Counted from the first letter of the stretch, positions 46,522-56,696 are shown. The stretch: 64,000 nucleotides of DNA from Bradyrhizobium arachidis (GCF_024758505.1 NZ_CP077970.1:1426001-1490000); one strand, 5' to 3'. Made by a program: numbers and translations. Notes: generated from the letters alone by a model not told the origin.

Positions 46522-48687
46522 TCAATAGACCGCCTCATTCAGCCGAAACGCATTTTCGACCATCCGCTGGCCCACCTCGTCGCCCAGCGACATCAAAGAT
46601 TCCGGATGGAACTGGACGCCACCGACCGGCAAACTCTTGTGCTCGACTGCCATGGGCATGCCGTCTTCTGTGCTGGCCGTGACCGTAAGTGCCTCGGGCA
46701 TGCTATCGCCTTCGAGGTAAAGAGAATGATAGCGGCCAATTACGATCTCGCTCGGCATGCTTTGCATCAACCGGCCGCCCCGCACCTGAATACGGGAGGG
46801 CCGGCCATGTGCGGGCTGTGGAAGTTGGCAGAGCCGGCCGCCGAAGTACTCGCCGATCGCCTGCACGCCGAGGCAGACGCCGAACACCGGAAACTTCTTC
46901 TCCAGCGCCAGCTCAATGATCTTTTTGATTCCGAAATTCTCAGGTCTGCCCGGTCCGGGCGACAGCACCAGCAAATCCCACGTCTTCTGCTTGAGCATGT
47001 CGAGCGCATGCACGTAGCGGACCACGGTGACGCTGGCGCCGACCTGGCGGAAGTAGTCGGCGAGCATGTGCACGAAACTGTCGTCGTGATCGATCAGCAG
47101 CACCTGCTTGCCCGATCCGATTCCATTGGGCGCAAAGGTCGACAGCGGCTTCGACGGATCGCCGCGCAGCGCCTGGAACAGCGCCGCCGCCTTCACCTGG
47201 CACTCGCGATCTTCGGCGGCGGGATCGGAGTCGAACAGGCAGGTCGCGCCGACGCGCACTTCGGCGAGGCCATCCTTCATGCGGATCGTGCGGATGGTCA
47301 GGCCGGTGTTGATGCTGCCGTCGAAATTCACCGCGCCGATCGCGCCCGCATACCAGCGGCGCGGCGAGCGCTCGTGATCCTCGACGAACTGCATCGCCCA
47401 GAGCTTTGGCGCGCCGGTGACGGTGACGGCCCAGGCATGGGTAAGAAACGCGTCGAGCGCGTCGAAGCCGGGACGCAACATGCCTTCGACGTGGTCCACG
47501 GTATGGAAGAGTTTTGAATAGGTCTCGATCTGCCGCCGTGCCAGCACCTTGATCGTGCCGGGCACGCAGACGCGCGCCTTGTCGTTGCGGTCGACGTCGG
47601 TGCACATGTTGAGCTCGAACTCGTCCTTCTCCGAGTTCAGGAGTTGGCGGATCTGCTCGGCGTCGCCGATCGCGTCGGTGCCGCGCGCGATCGTGCCGGA
47701 GATCGGGCAGGTCTCGACGCGCCTGCCGTCGGAGCGCACGAACATCTCGGGCGAGGCCGACACCAGGAATTCGCCGTCGCCGAGATTCATCAGCGCGCCG
47801 TAGGGCGACGGGTTGATGACGCAGAGACGCTGGAACACTTCCGCCGGCGAACGCTCGCAGGGCTCCGCGAAGAGCTGCCCGGGCACGGCTTCAAAGAGAT
47901 CGCCGCGGGCAAAGGCCGCGCGTGCGGTCTCCACCGTCGCCTGATATTCGCCTGGCGCGTGATCGGCAAAGCCCTGCCGCGGCGTCTTGAGGTACGGGCT
48001 GTCGGCGGTCTCGCGCGGCAGGCCCTCGGTCGATCGGCCCTTCCAGGTGAAGTCGTAGCTCAACACCACGCCGCGGCCGGTGGCGCGGTCATAGGCGAGC
48101 AGGCGATCGGGCACATAGAGCACGATGTCGCGCTGGTCCTTTTCGCGCGGACGCTTCTGGACGAGATCCTCGATCTGGAAGACGAGGTCGTAGGCGAAGG
48201 CCCCGAACAGGCCGAGCAGCCCGTCGTCATTGGCGGAAAAGGCGGCGACGAGATCGCGCACCAGCGACATCACGCTGGCGCGCCGGGTGCGCTGATCCTC
48301 CTCGACCGGTGCATCGCCGCGGATGATGTGGCCGGCAAGCCGCGAGGTCGTCCTCTCGGAGATCACCACGCAAGGCTCGCGCAGGACGTCGGCGAGGAAG
48401 GCGATCAGCACCTGCCCGCGCTGGTTCAGCGCTTCGAGCTTGAAATTGACGCCTGATGTTTCGAGCTCGAGCGGCGGATCGGAGAAGCCGAGGTCAAAGC
48501 TCTCGTAGCGGCCGGGCACGGTCGTGCCCGACGACAGCACCACGCCAGGGCGGCGGTCCAAGAGCTCCGTCAGCTCATCCAGCCGGTCCGCCGGGCCGCA
48601 GTAATACTGTGCGTTGCGTGTAATGAACAAGCCGCGATGGGTGCTAAATTCACTGCGCTCCGGCACGGAGAAGACTGTCCTGTTCAT
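46522..48687 (-). CDS. trpE(G): Anthranilate synthase, fused TrpE-TrpG
   Basis: 721 residues from the ATG preceded by GGAGGATCTC. The N-terminal two thirds is the chorismate-binding TrpE part (FEAVPGQLFAEPCERSPAEV, PSPYGALMNLGDGEFLVSAS PEMF, the TCPISGTIARG signature, KDEFELNMCTDVDRNDKARV, TVTGAPKLWAMQFVED). The C-terminal third is the glutamine amidotransferase: Cys in VFGVCLGVQAIGE, His and Glu in VQFHPESLM. It converts chorismate and glutamine to anthranilate, first step of tryptophan synthesis. The fusion is usual in Rhizobiales. The gene is intact and strongly G/C-ending in codon use, unlike its decayed surroundings, suggesting a recently acquired chromosomal-type copy. Confidence 0.96.
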   Translation of the reverse strand: MNRTVFSVPERSEFSTHRGLFITRNAQYYCGPADRLDELTELLDRRPGVVLSSGTTVPGRYESFDLGFSDPPLELETSGVNFKLEALNQRGQVLIAFLADVLREPCVVISERTTSRLAGHIIRGDAPVEEDQRTRRASVMSLVRDLVAAFSANDDGLLGLFGAFAYDLVFQIEDLVQKRPREKDQRDIVLYVPDRLLAYDRATGRGVVLSYDFTWKGRSTEGLPRETADSPYLKTPRQGFADHAPGEYQATVETARAAFARGDLFEAVPGQLFAEPCERSPAEVFQRLCVINPSPYGALMNLGDGEFLVSASPEMFVRSDGRRVETCPISGTIARGTDAIGDAEQIRQLLNSEKDEFELNMCTDVDRNDKARVCVPGTIKVLARRQIETYSKLFHTVDHVEGMLRPGFDALDAFLTHAWAVTVTGAPKLWAMQFVEDHERSPRRWYAGAIGAVNFDGSINTGLTIRTIRMKDGLAEVRVGATCLFDSDPAAEDRECQVKAAALFQALRGDPSKPLSTFAPNGIGSGKQVLLIDHDDSFVHMLADYFRQVGASVTVVRYVHALDMLKQKTWDLLVLSPGPGRPENFGIKKIIELALEKKFPVFGVCLGVQAIGEYFGGRLCQLPQPAHGRPSRIQVRGGRLMQSMPSEIVIGRYHSLYLEGDSMPEALTVTASTEDGMPMAVEHKSLPVGGVQFHPESLMSLGDEVGQRMVENAFRLNEAVY

Positions 48688-49539
48688 GAGATCCTCCACC
48701 AAAATTGTTCAAGAAATGCCGCACGAGAGGTGAACGGGCCGCCGCACCTGGTACGCGCCTCTCTCTGTGAGGCCGCCTTCTCGCGCTCCATCCAGAGCGT
48801 CCATTTGGAACTTCGTTTTCGATTGTGCAGCCCCCACGTGACGCGCCATCCAAGTTCCGATCGAGCGTCGCAATCTGCTGGGTGGGTTATCGATTGGGAG
48901 GAGAAAGCTAAATGCTGTGAACAACGCGAGTAACTGTTAACGCAGATCTGGATGCTGATGATCCTACAAACTGACGTCGCGTCACCTTCAAGCTATTAAT
49001 CAGTCGTAATGATGTTCCACAAACGGAGGGGTCCCGATGCCAAGGTTGTCGAGGGGCTCTTCGAGGTCGACTTAGTTCTCCATCACGCCGTCGTACTTCT
49101 CCTCAACCGCAATCAGTTCGGTAACGGCCGCACGGGCCGGCCTGACTGCTCGTGTTCTTGGTGATCTCAACGGCAGGCGTGGGCCCAAGATCCATTTTGC
49201 ATATAACATAGCGCATCGGCGAAGACTCACTGCGGGCTGGGTCGAAGGGCGACCCGCCGCCAAAGGAAAGTTTCTGGCCCCATCCAGCCCGACCGTATCC
49301 CTTTCTGTAAACACCCTGCCCCAGTCTTCAAATCTGGGGCTTAAAGCGAGCAACCGCTGCCAGACCTACGACCGCAGTGTCTCCGTTCGGACTTGGTTGT
49401 GGGCAAACGGATAGGTCGGCAAGTGGCGGTGGTCGCCAGTCATTGCAGGGGGCTGATGTCCTCGTGTCGGGTCGTTCAATGTCCGGCCAAAGTGGGTGGC
49501 GCGACGCAGTATTTCGCTTTTGGACGCACTTTCCGCCCT
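48688..49539. other. Region upstream of trpE(G)
   Basis: No gene is recognised. I looked on the minus strand for the short Trp-rich leader peptide that precedes trpE(G) in some rhizobia and found no run of Trp codons. The rest is probably the 3' end of the IS1182-type element and unrelated debris. Confidence 0.35.
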
Positions 49540-50395
49540 TCAGACGTCGCGGATGGCTGCAATCAGGCTCGGTTTGCCGACGATGTTCATCACCCGCGTC
49601 ATCATCAGGCAGGTAGGCGAGATCCTGCTTGCCGAACCGGCCCTCCGCCTTGGCCGTTCGACGTTATGGGCTTGGGCAAGGTGACTGCAACGCCAGCCTC
49701 TTCGCAGGCTAATATCCCCCCCGTCGAAGTAGCCAACGGGCGACCGCCTCGAGTTTGTCCACTTCGAGCACTTCTTTGGCTTGCTTCGACATCGAGCAAG
49801 CTGCCCACGGTCGTTGCCGACGTTTATGACCTCTTGCGTAACAATCGGATGGTGTTCGGTGTCGGCCGCGGCCTGGACATTGTAGCCGAGGATACCCGAT
49901 CCGCGTCCGCTGGTGGCCACCCAACGGGCGTCCGGATCGGTGAGCGATATCTGTTAATCGGGCGGGTTGGCATCTGCGCGTCAAGCACTTCCAGGCGGCT
50001 CATCTCCTGCTTCAGCCGAGCAATCTTTTCCTTGATCCTCGTCCTGATGCTGATCGCGTCTGATGGCTTCTGCTGATCGGCGCTATCGAGTTGACGCAAA
50101 TATCGACCGACGCTTTCCTCGACCTGCGCCGTCCGCCCGTCGCCATCTTGGCTTGCGTGAAGTTACGGTCGCGGTTGTTCACCGCCTTGAACTTGCTGAC
50201 GTCAATCGCGAGTTGGAGTCTGCAACAGGCCCATTTGCCGGCATAGTGCGACGAACTTCGCACAAACATTCCGGACCGCCGCACCTTTCCGGAAATCGGC
50301 GATCGTCCTATGATGGGGGGCCTGGCCGCCGATCAGCCACATTATTGCAGCTTTGCAAGGCTCTGAGCGGGATTGCCTTTCCGCGTCCACTTGGC
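49540..50395 (-). mobile_element. IS1182-family transposase remnant
   Basis: Minus-strand frames in order: MWLIGGQAPHHRTIADFRKG, VCAKFVALCRQMGLL, FKAVNNRDRNFTQAKM, RQLDSADQQKPSDA, MATSGRGSGILGYNVQAAAD TEHH, AKEVLEVDKLEAVA and ILACEEAGVAVTLPKPITSN. These are IS1182 landmarks. At least five frameshifts; the N- and C-terminal parts are gone. Confidence 0.88.
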
Positions 50396-50833
50396 GTCAC
50401 TTCTTCGGACCTAGCTTCAGTTCTCGATGCAATCCCTTGGGACCTGCTTGAGGTGTGCCGGCGGCTTGTGAAGCGAAAGAAGCTGTGGAAGAATTAAGTG
50501 TTCGGAGGCATTTTCGGCTGAATGGCTCGCAAAACCGCTAGATAGATGGGCCTAGAGTAATCTGGCAACCGACATCACCCCAGATACCCCGTGCCAAGCG
50601 CGATGTTGAAACATGTCAGCACGGGCGCTTTCCTTCCAAGTGCCGAAGTAAGGCAACAACCATCTTGAGATCCTACATTTGCGCTGATCGGATACTTGCG
50701 GTTGAGCATCTGACCAAGCTCTGAGACCTGGCGGTAGTCATCTTTCATATAGATGACCGAGGCCTCGGGTGATTATCGTCAGGACGGCTCATCTGGCAGG
50801 TTCGATCCAACTTGGCTAGTTCCTCAGATCGAG
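50396..50833. other. Intergenic region downstream of nodQ
   Basis: No gene, repeat or hairpin terminator with a T run was recognised. Confidence 0.35.
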
Positions 50834-52723
50834 CTATGTCATGGAAATAATCCCTTGTGTGGCAAGCGCATCGAGAACCCGATTGGCCAATTGCTCCGGT
50901 GGCTCATCCAATGTCTTCAAATGCACCTCCGGTGTGTTCGGCGCTTCGTACGGCGCATCGACACCAGTGAAGTTCTTGATCTCGCCTGACTTTACCCTGG
51001 AATAAAGGCCTTTCGGATCGCGTCGGACGCATTCGTCTATTGGCGTATCTACGAAGACCTCTACGAATTCACGGTTCCCGACGAGCCTGCGCACCATGTC
51101 GCGGTCGGTCTTGTAGGGCGAAACGAACGAGCAGATGACAATCAAGCCGGCTTCCAGCATCAGTTTCGCCACTTCACTTGCACGCCGGATGTTCTCCATC
51201 CGATCTGCTTTAGTGAAGAGGAGATCACGGTTGAGACCGTGACGTAGGTTGTCACCGTCCAGCAGCATCGTGTGATAAGACCTCGCGAACAGCTTCTGGT
51301 CGACGATATTGGCGATCGTTGACTTGCCGGCACCGGAAAATCCGGTGAACCATATGATACACGGCTTCTGATGCTTGAGCGTCGAACGCTGCTCCTTGTC
51401 AATCGTCAACGGCTGCCAGGCGGTGCTAGCCGATCGCCGGAGCGGGAATTCGATCATTCCCGCGCCGACGGTCCGGTTGGTATAGCGGTCGATCATGATG
51501 AAGGATCCCGTGCGCCGGTTGACACGGTACGGATCGAAGCTCGCAGGCAGAACAGTGGCCACTTCGCAAAAGCCGATCTCATTGAAATTCAACGTGGCCG
51601 CCGCCACGGGCTCGCACGTGTCGACGTCGATCTTGTATTTGAAGCGGTTAATGCTGCCGGAGGCGATCGATTGCGTGCCAATCCGGAATGCATAGGAGCG
51701 GCCCGGCACCATTGGTTCCTCGTCCATCCAGATCAGATGAGCAGCAAACCGATCGGCGATTTCAGGCGGCTGCGTGGGGCTCGCCAACATATCACCGCGG
51801 CTGACATCGATCTCATCTTCGAGGGTAATCGTCACCGCATCGCCTGCTTCGGCAGCTGCAAGGTCACCATCATAGGTCACGATCCGCTTCACACGCGAGC
51901 TGCGAGCCGAATGTGCCACGACGATTTTATCGCCAACCGCGACGCTTCCGGAAGCGATAGTGCCAGCATACCCGCGGAAATCGAGATTGGGACGGTTCAC
52001 CCACTGTACCGGAAAGCGGAAGGGCAGGCCGACCGTCTTAGATTCTACCTCGACACTCTCGAGGTAATCCAGGAGCGGCGGGCCGTCATACCAATCGGTA
52101 TTGCCGGATCGCTTGACGATGTTGTCGCCGTATCTGGCGGAGATTGGAACCGGGATGATCGAGGTGAAGCCGAGCTCCGAAGCAAAGGCAAGATAGTCGT
52201 GTACGATGCCGTCGAAGACATCCTTGCGATAGTCGACAAGGTCGATCTTGTTTACGGCGAGGAGGACGTGCCGGATACCCAAGAGCGAGCAGATGAAGGA
52301 GTGGCGTCTGGCCTGCACCAGAACCCCTTTGCGCGCATCGATCAGGATGATGGCGAGCTGCGCGTTGGAGGCGCCGGTCGCCATGTTGCGGGTGTATTGT
52401 TCGTGGCCCGGTGTATCGGCGACCATGAACGATCTGCGCGGCGTCGTGAAAAAGCGATAAGCGACGTCAATGGTAATGCCTTGTTCGCGCTCAGCCTCAA
52501 GGCCGTCGACCAATAAGGCGAAGTCGATGTCACCGTCGGTCGTGCCTTGCTTGGCGCTATCACGCGTGAGCGCCTGCAGCTGGTCCTCATAGAGCATCTT
52601 GCTGTCGTGTAGGAGTCGGCCGATCAACGTCGATTTTCCGTCGTCGACCGAGCCACACGTGATGAAGCGCAATTGATCCTTGCTGTCGGCCTCGGCGACG
52701 AAAGGCGCGGCGTCCATATCCAT
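50834..52723 (-). CDS. nodQ: NodQ, ATP-sulfurylase large subunit fused to APS kinase (CysN-CysC type)
   Basis: 629 residues; ATG overlaps the nodP stop (TGATG). The GTPase half has G1 GSVDDGKSTLIGRL, G3 DTPGHEQYTRNMATGASNA and G4 NKID; the C-terminal APS kinase has its P-loop GFSGAGKSTIAN and VFVDTPIDECVRRDPKGLY. Together with NodP it makes PAPS, the sulfate donor for sulfated Nod factors or other sulfated compounds. Both domains are intact. Control by the nod box at 54199 supports the nod rather than the cysteine-synthesis role. No sulfotransferase gene is visible in the window. Confidence 0.93.
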   Translation of the reverse strand: MDMDAAPFVAEADSKDQLRFITCGSVDDGKSTLIGRLLHDSKMLYEDQLQALTRDSAKQGTTDGDIDFALLVDGLEAEREQGITIDVAYRFFTTPRRSFMVADTPGHEQYTRNMATGASNAQLAIILIDARKGVLVQARRHSFICSLLGIRHVLLAVNKIDLVDYRKDVFDGIVHDYLAFASELGFTSIIPVPISARYGDNIVKRSGNTDWYDGPPLLDYLESVEVESKTVGLPFRFPVQWVNRPNLDFRGYAGTIASGSVAVGDKIVVAHSARSSRVKRIVTYDGDLAAAEAGDAVTITLEDEIDVSRGDMLASPTQPPEIADRFAAHLIWMDEEPMVPGRSYAFRIGTQSIASGSINRFKYKIDVDTCEPVAAATLNFNEIGFCEVATVLPASFDPYRVNRRTGSFIMIDRYTNRTVGAGMIEFPLRRSASTAWQPLTIDKEQRSTLKHQKPCIIWFTGFSGAGKSTIANIVDQKLFARSYHTMLLDGDNLRHGLNRDLLFTKADRMENIRRASEVAKLMLEAGLIVICSFVSPYKTDRDMVRRLVGNREFVEVFVDTPIDECVRRDPKGLYSRVKSGEIKNFTGVDAPYEAPNTPEVHLKTLDEPPEQLANRVLDALATQGIISMT

Positions 52724-53667
52724 CAAAAGTATCCTTCCCGCTTCTTCCTCTCCATTGAAGCCGCCTCATCCGTGTCGATGAGGCGCCCCTGCCGCTCCGA
52801 AACTCTCGCAACCCGCATTTCGGCGACAATGTCCTCGATCGTCGTGGCGTCCGACTCGATGGCGCCGCTTAGGGGATAGCACCCGAGCGTACGAAAGCGG
52901 ATTCTCCGCATCTTAGGGGTCTCGTTGGGCAAGAGCGGGAGCCGCTCGTCGTCCATCATGATCAGGGTGCCGTTCCGATGCACCACCGGCCGGTGCTTCG
53001 CAAGGTAGAGAGGGACGACAGGAATTCTTTCGAGCATGATGTATTCCCAAATGTCGAGCTCCGTCCAATTCGACATCGCGAACACCCTCATCGTTTCCCC
53101 CTGTCGGATCCGGGTGTTGAAAAGCTTCCAAAGTTCGGGCCGCTGGTTGCGCGGATCCCAGACATGTCCTGCCGAGCGGCACGAAAATATGCGCTCCTTG
53201 GCGCGGCTTTTTTCCTCGTCGCGCCGCGCGCCACCGAATGCCGCATCGAATCCATACAGATCGAGCGCCTGCTTGAGGGCGTCGGTCTTCATAATCTGGG
53301 TATGTAGCGTGGAACCTGAGTGGATTGGATTGATACCTTTCGCGAGACCGTCCTTGTTGATGTGAACGATCAGATCGGCTCCGACGCGTCTTGCCGTCTC
53401 GTCGCGAAAAGTAATCATCTCCCGGAATTTCCAGGTCGTATCGATATGCATCAACGGGAAAGGCAGCTTCGCCGGGTAAAATGCCTTCAGCGCAAGGTGC
53501 AGCATGACGCTGGAATCCTTGCCGATTGAATAGAGCATCACCGGCTTTTTGAACTCGGCTACTACTTCCCGCATAATTTCGATCGACTCGGCCTCGAGCC
53601 GACGCAAATGCCCCGGCAACCTATGCGTTTCGAACCTGATCATGACCCTCGCGTTCATATTGAACAT
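52723..53667 (-). CDS. nodP: NodP, ATP-sulfurylase small subunit (CysD type)
   Basis: 314 residues. It has the PP-loop signature [20 protein letters not shown] and other CysD/NodP sequences ([54 protein letters not shown]). The enzyme adenylates sulfate to APS with NodQ. The start is either the first ATG (53667) or that three codons later. First confirmed gene of the leftward operon behind the nod box; nodQ overlaps by one base. Confidence 0.93.
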   Translation of the reverse strand: MFNMNARVMIRFETHRLPGHLRRLEAESIEIMREVVAEFKKPVMLYSIGKDSSVMLHLALKAFYPAKLPFPLMHIDTTWKFREMITFRDETARRVGADLIVHINKDGLAKGINPIHSGSTLHTQIMKTDALKQALDLYGFDAAFGGARRDEEKSRAKERIFSCRSAGHVWDPRNQRPELWKLFNTRIRQGETMRVFAMSNWTELDIWEYIMLERIPVVPLYLAKHRPVVHRNGTLIMMDDERLPLLPNETPKMRRIRFRTLGCYPLSGAIESDATTIEDIVAEMRVARVSERQGRLIDTDEAASMERKKREGYF

Positions 53668-53791
53668 CCTCGAGATCTACAGCGGCGACGGCCGTTGCCG
53701 TGCCGGCATTCACGTCATATTTCAGAACTTGCCTATAAGATCAGTAATGACTCAGCCTCGATGCGAGCAGGATCGCGTGCTCCGCCGGTAG

Positions 53792-54115
53792 TCACTCGAT
53801 GATCGATCCAAAGCGAATAGAGGTTGGCGTCACCATCGCCAAGGCACAGAATTGTGGGGACGAGCCCGCGGGCTGTAGATCACAGACTGACCGACAATTG
53901 TTCAATCTTGGTTGCCGCCTCGACATCACAACTGGCCCACCGTGGCGCAAAGCCGTTGCCTGCGGGCGGAAGCCGGGGCAGCGCGATCGGTCCATCTTGC
54001 TGAAGGGGAGGACATGATCACCTACATGCTTTTCGAGCAGGCGTCCTTGCCACCAATCATAGGCTGATGCGGAGCCGGCAAAAAACCCGCCTACAACCGG
54101 ATTGCGGGCGTCCAT
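53792..54115 (-). CDS. Small unknown ORF between nod box and nodP
   Basis: 107 residues starting MDARNPVVGGFFAGSASAYD WWQGRLLEKHVGDHVL. I do not recognise it. In its favour are a strong GAGGAG about ten bases before the ATG and its position directly after the nod box in the direction of nodP. The second half is irregular, with several Pro, Arg and Cys, so the gene may be a truncated remnant of a nodulation gene. Confidence 0.4.
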   Translation of the reverse strand: MDARNPVVGGFFAGSASAYDWWQGRLLEKHVGDHVLPFSKMDRSRCPGFRPQATALRHGGPVVMSRRQPRLNNCRSVCDLQPAGSSPQFCALAMVTPTSIRFGSIIE

Positions 54116-54198
54116 TATGACGTACTCCTCGTAGTTTTCCCGACAGGAAACCTACCATGTTGCTCAATTGCAGGCGTTTTTCCTACCCGGCAGCACCT

Positions 54199-54248
54199 GA
54201 ATTGGGGAAATCGATTTTTTGGATGGAACGCATTGACATCGCGGATAG
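54199..54248 (-). promoter_or_regulatory. nod box upstream of nodPQ
   Basis: Read on the minus strand it is TATCCGCGATGTCAATGC, GTTCCATCCAAAAAATC and GATTTCCCCAATTC; the pattern is the same as at 35187-35236 with a few changes. It faces nodP, 530 bases away, with the 107-residue ORF in between. Confidence 0.85.
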
Positions 54249-54253
54249 TGACA

Positions 54254-54410
54254 ATGCGCTCCTGAGATCTGGTCTTTATTCGTGGTCGAACGCGATGCGA
54301 TGAGCGAACGCAGCCTCACTGGCGGCAGCTCTGGTGGTTTGCACGCGATGATTTAGGTGATTTGCATCGCGTCGGCACTTTTTTTGCGCGCCTCACGTGA
54401 GCGGCAGATG
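54254..54410 (+). pseudogene. nodD stub, second copy
   Basis: Divergent from the nod box. In broken frames it encodes LVFIRGR, DAMSERSLTGGSS and, after the same gap as in the stub at 35243, RDDLGDLHRV. Nucleotide similarity to the other stub runs through GCGATGATTTAGG and beyond. It carries a GG-N10-GC pattern at 54373-54388 that could be a weak sigma-54 promoter. Confidence 0.65.
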
Positions 54411-54893
54411 TTTTCTGCCGCGCCAGCAAACCCATCTGATGGCCGCTTGGCCCAGTACCGGGAGCATTTGGGATCCTGGAAATTTGAGGGCTCCATCGCC
54501 CCATGGGCGATCTCTTGTCAGGTCTGCTAGCCCCCGAGTTGCTCGAAACTCACTTGCGGGCACCCATATTTCTCGCCGCGAAGCAATGTCTGGTGCGCGG
54601 CCAATTTTAATGTTTATCCCTCTGCCCTCGCGCTACCGGCTATCCACGTATGGCTGGGTGCCGCCCAGTCAACTACCAGCCTTGGCGATTGATTGAGATG
54701 ACGGTCACATGTCATTTCATGCGCGCCCTGCGTGTCTTCCGGATCGAACATAAATCTGGCGCCCCGAACCTGACGGGTATGCCGTCTACTCGCCTGTCAT
54801 GAAATGCAATTCTTTCATCTCGATCACGCTCTTGCGACGCTGGTTCAATTCAGATGGAGCCGTTGTGCGCGCTGGGCATGACCGGATTTCGAC

Positions 54894-56696
54894 ATGACTG
54901 CTATGGATGACAAACGCCCGATCGCGATCTGGGCGGTGATGCAGTTCGCCTTCCGCCACTGGCTGCGCCAACCCTACCGTGCCGCCTTTGTACTGGTGGG
55001 CTTCCTCGGGTCAACGGTGGCCGACCTGTTCATGCCGGTCTACTCTGGCCATCTCGTCGACGCGTTGACGGCAGGCCCTTACAACCAGGCGGCGCGACAT
55101 GCTGCGTTGGTCGCCTTCAGCGGTATCGTCGCGCTCGGACTAGTTTCGTTGATCCTGCGCTTCATAGGTCTGCGGGCAATCATTCCGTTCACGCTTCAAA
55201 CGATGTCGGATGTGACGCGCGAGGCGTTCATGCGCATCCAATGGTTCTCAACCGATTGGCACGCCAACTCTTTCGCCGGTTCGAGTGTGCGAAAGATCAC
55301 GCGCGGAATGGGGGCGATCGATTTGCTCAACAATACCATTTTGGTGTGCCTATTGCCGTCTTTGACGATACTGATCGGCTCGATGATCCTGCTCGGGCTG
55401 CATTGGCCTGCGCTTGGCGGCGTGATCGCGATTGGTACGGCATTTTATGCCGCGATTACGCTGATATTCGCGATCCGCTATATCGCGCCTGCCGCACGGG
55501 TCTCCAACGCCTGCGACACAAAGGTTGGCGGCACGCTGGCCGATGCGATTACTTGCAATGCGGTGGTAAAATCTTTCGGCGCTGAAGCGCGTGAGGAAGC
55601 TCGGCTCGCCCGCACCATCAACCGCTGGCGAATGCGGTCGCTGCGAACCTGGTTGCGCTACAACTATGCCGCGATGTCTCAGATCTCGCTGCTCTTGTGC
55701 CTGCGAGCCTCGGTGATCGGCGGCTCGGTGCTGCTGTGGATGGCTGGGCTCGCCTCACCAGGCGATGTCACTTATGTGCTGACCAGCTACTACGTTATCC
55801 ACGCATATCTGCGTGAGGTTGGCATATACATCAACAACCTCCAGCGTTCGGTCAACGATATGGAGGAGCTCGTCGCGATCCACGACGAGCCGATCGGGGT
55901 CGTGGACGCGCCGGATGCAAGTCCTATCGCCATTGAGGACGGTGAGATCGTATTCGACGACGTCACCTTCCAGTATGGCGGCGGCGAAGCACCGCTCTAC
56001 GACAGGCTATCGGTTGACATAAAGGCCGGCGAGAGGGTTGGTCTGGTCGGCCGCTCCGGATCAGGTAAGACGACCTTCGTTAAGCTGGTGCAGCGGCTCT
56101 ATGATATCTCGGGCGGGCGCATTCTGATCGACGGCCAGGACATCGCTCTGGCCACGCAGCAATCGCTCCGCAGCCAGATGGCTGTCGTGCAGCAGGAACC
56201 GATCCTGTTCCACCGTTCGCTCGCCGAGAACATCGCATATGGCCGGCCGGGAGCCAGTATGGCGGCGATCGAGCGCGCGGCGCGGCTTGCCAATGCGCAC
56301 GAGTTCATCCTGCGCCTGCGTAGGGGCTACGGCACGCTGGTTGGTGAGCGTGGCGTCAAGCTCTCAGGTGGCGAGCGGCAGCGCATCGCGCTGGCGCGCG
56401 CCTTTCTCGCCGATGCGCCGGTTCTGATCCTGGACGAGGCAACCTCAAGCCTCGACTCGGAATCGGAAGCCCTCATCCAAGAAGCAATGGAACGGCTGAT
56501 GAAGGGCCGTACCTCGATTGTGATCGCACATCGGCTATCGACGGTGCGCAGCCTCGACCGCATTCTGGTGTTTGATGGCGGCGTTATCGCCGAGCAGGGC
56601 ACGCATGCTGCTCTGACGAGGCGGCCCGGCGGGATCTATCGGCGGCTGTTGGAGCGCCAGGCCACGGAGTTCGGCCGGATCTCTGCAGCAGGCTAG
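54894..56696 (+). CDS. ABC exporter half-transporter (permease plus ATPase)
   Basis: 600 residues. The N-terminal half has about six transmembrane helices (AFVLVGFLGSTVADLFMPVY, LLPSLTILIGSMILLGLHWP). The ATPase half has Walker A VGRSGSGKTTF, the signature LSGGERQRIALARA, Walker B PVLILDEATSSLD and the switch His in IVIAHRLST. All catalytic residues are present. It belongs to the MsbA-like type-I exporters and would work as a dimer in the inner membrane. The substrate is unknown, and no accessory gene is adjacent. Its GC-rich codon use and intact state contrast with the neighbourhood. Confidence 0.93.
   Translation: MTAMDDKRPIAIWAVMQFAFRHWLRQPYRAAFVLVGFLGSTVADLFMPVYSGHLVDALTAGPYNQAARHAALVAFSGIVALGLVSLILRFIGLRAIIPFTLQTMSDVTREAFMRIQWFSTDWHANSFAGSSVRKITRGMGAIDLLNNTILVCLLPSLTILIGSMILLGLHWPALGGVIAIGTAFYAAITLIFAIRYIAPAARVSNACDTKVGGTLADAITCNAVVKSFGAEAREEARLARTINRWRMRSLRTWLRYNYAAMSQISLLLCLRASVIGGSVLLWMAGLASPGDVTYVLTSYYVIHAYLREVGIYINNLQRSVNDMEELVAIHDEPIGVVDAPDASPIAIEDGEIVFDDVTFQYGGGEAPLYDRLSVDIKAGERVGLVGRSGSGKTTFVKLVQRLYDISGGRILIDGQDIALATQQSLRSQMAVVQQEPILFHRSLAENIAYGRPGASMAAIERAARLANAHEFILRLRRGYGTLVGERGVKLSGGERQRIALARAFLADAPVLILDEATSSLDSESEALIQEAMERLMKGRTSIVIAHRLSTVRSLDRILVFDGGVIAEQGTHAALTRRPGGIYRRLLERQATEFGRISAAG

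Noticed and set aside
46606-48456. Long plus-strand frames opposite trpE(G)
   Set aside because: They are antisense shadows caused by the strong G/C-ending codons of trpE(G).
48688-48960. trp leader peptide/attenuator before trpE(G)
   Set aside because: No run of Trp codons in any short frame with a ribosome-binding site, and no clear terminator with a T run was found.
51371-52516. 381-residue plus-strand frame opposite nodQ
   Set aside because: Antisense shadow of nodQ without ribosome-binding site or domain.
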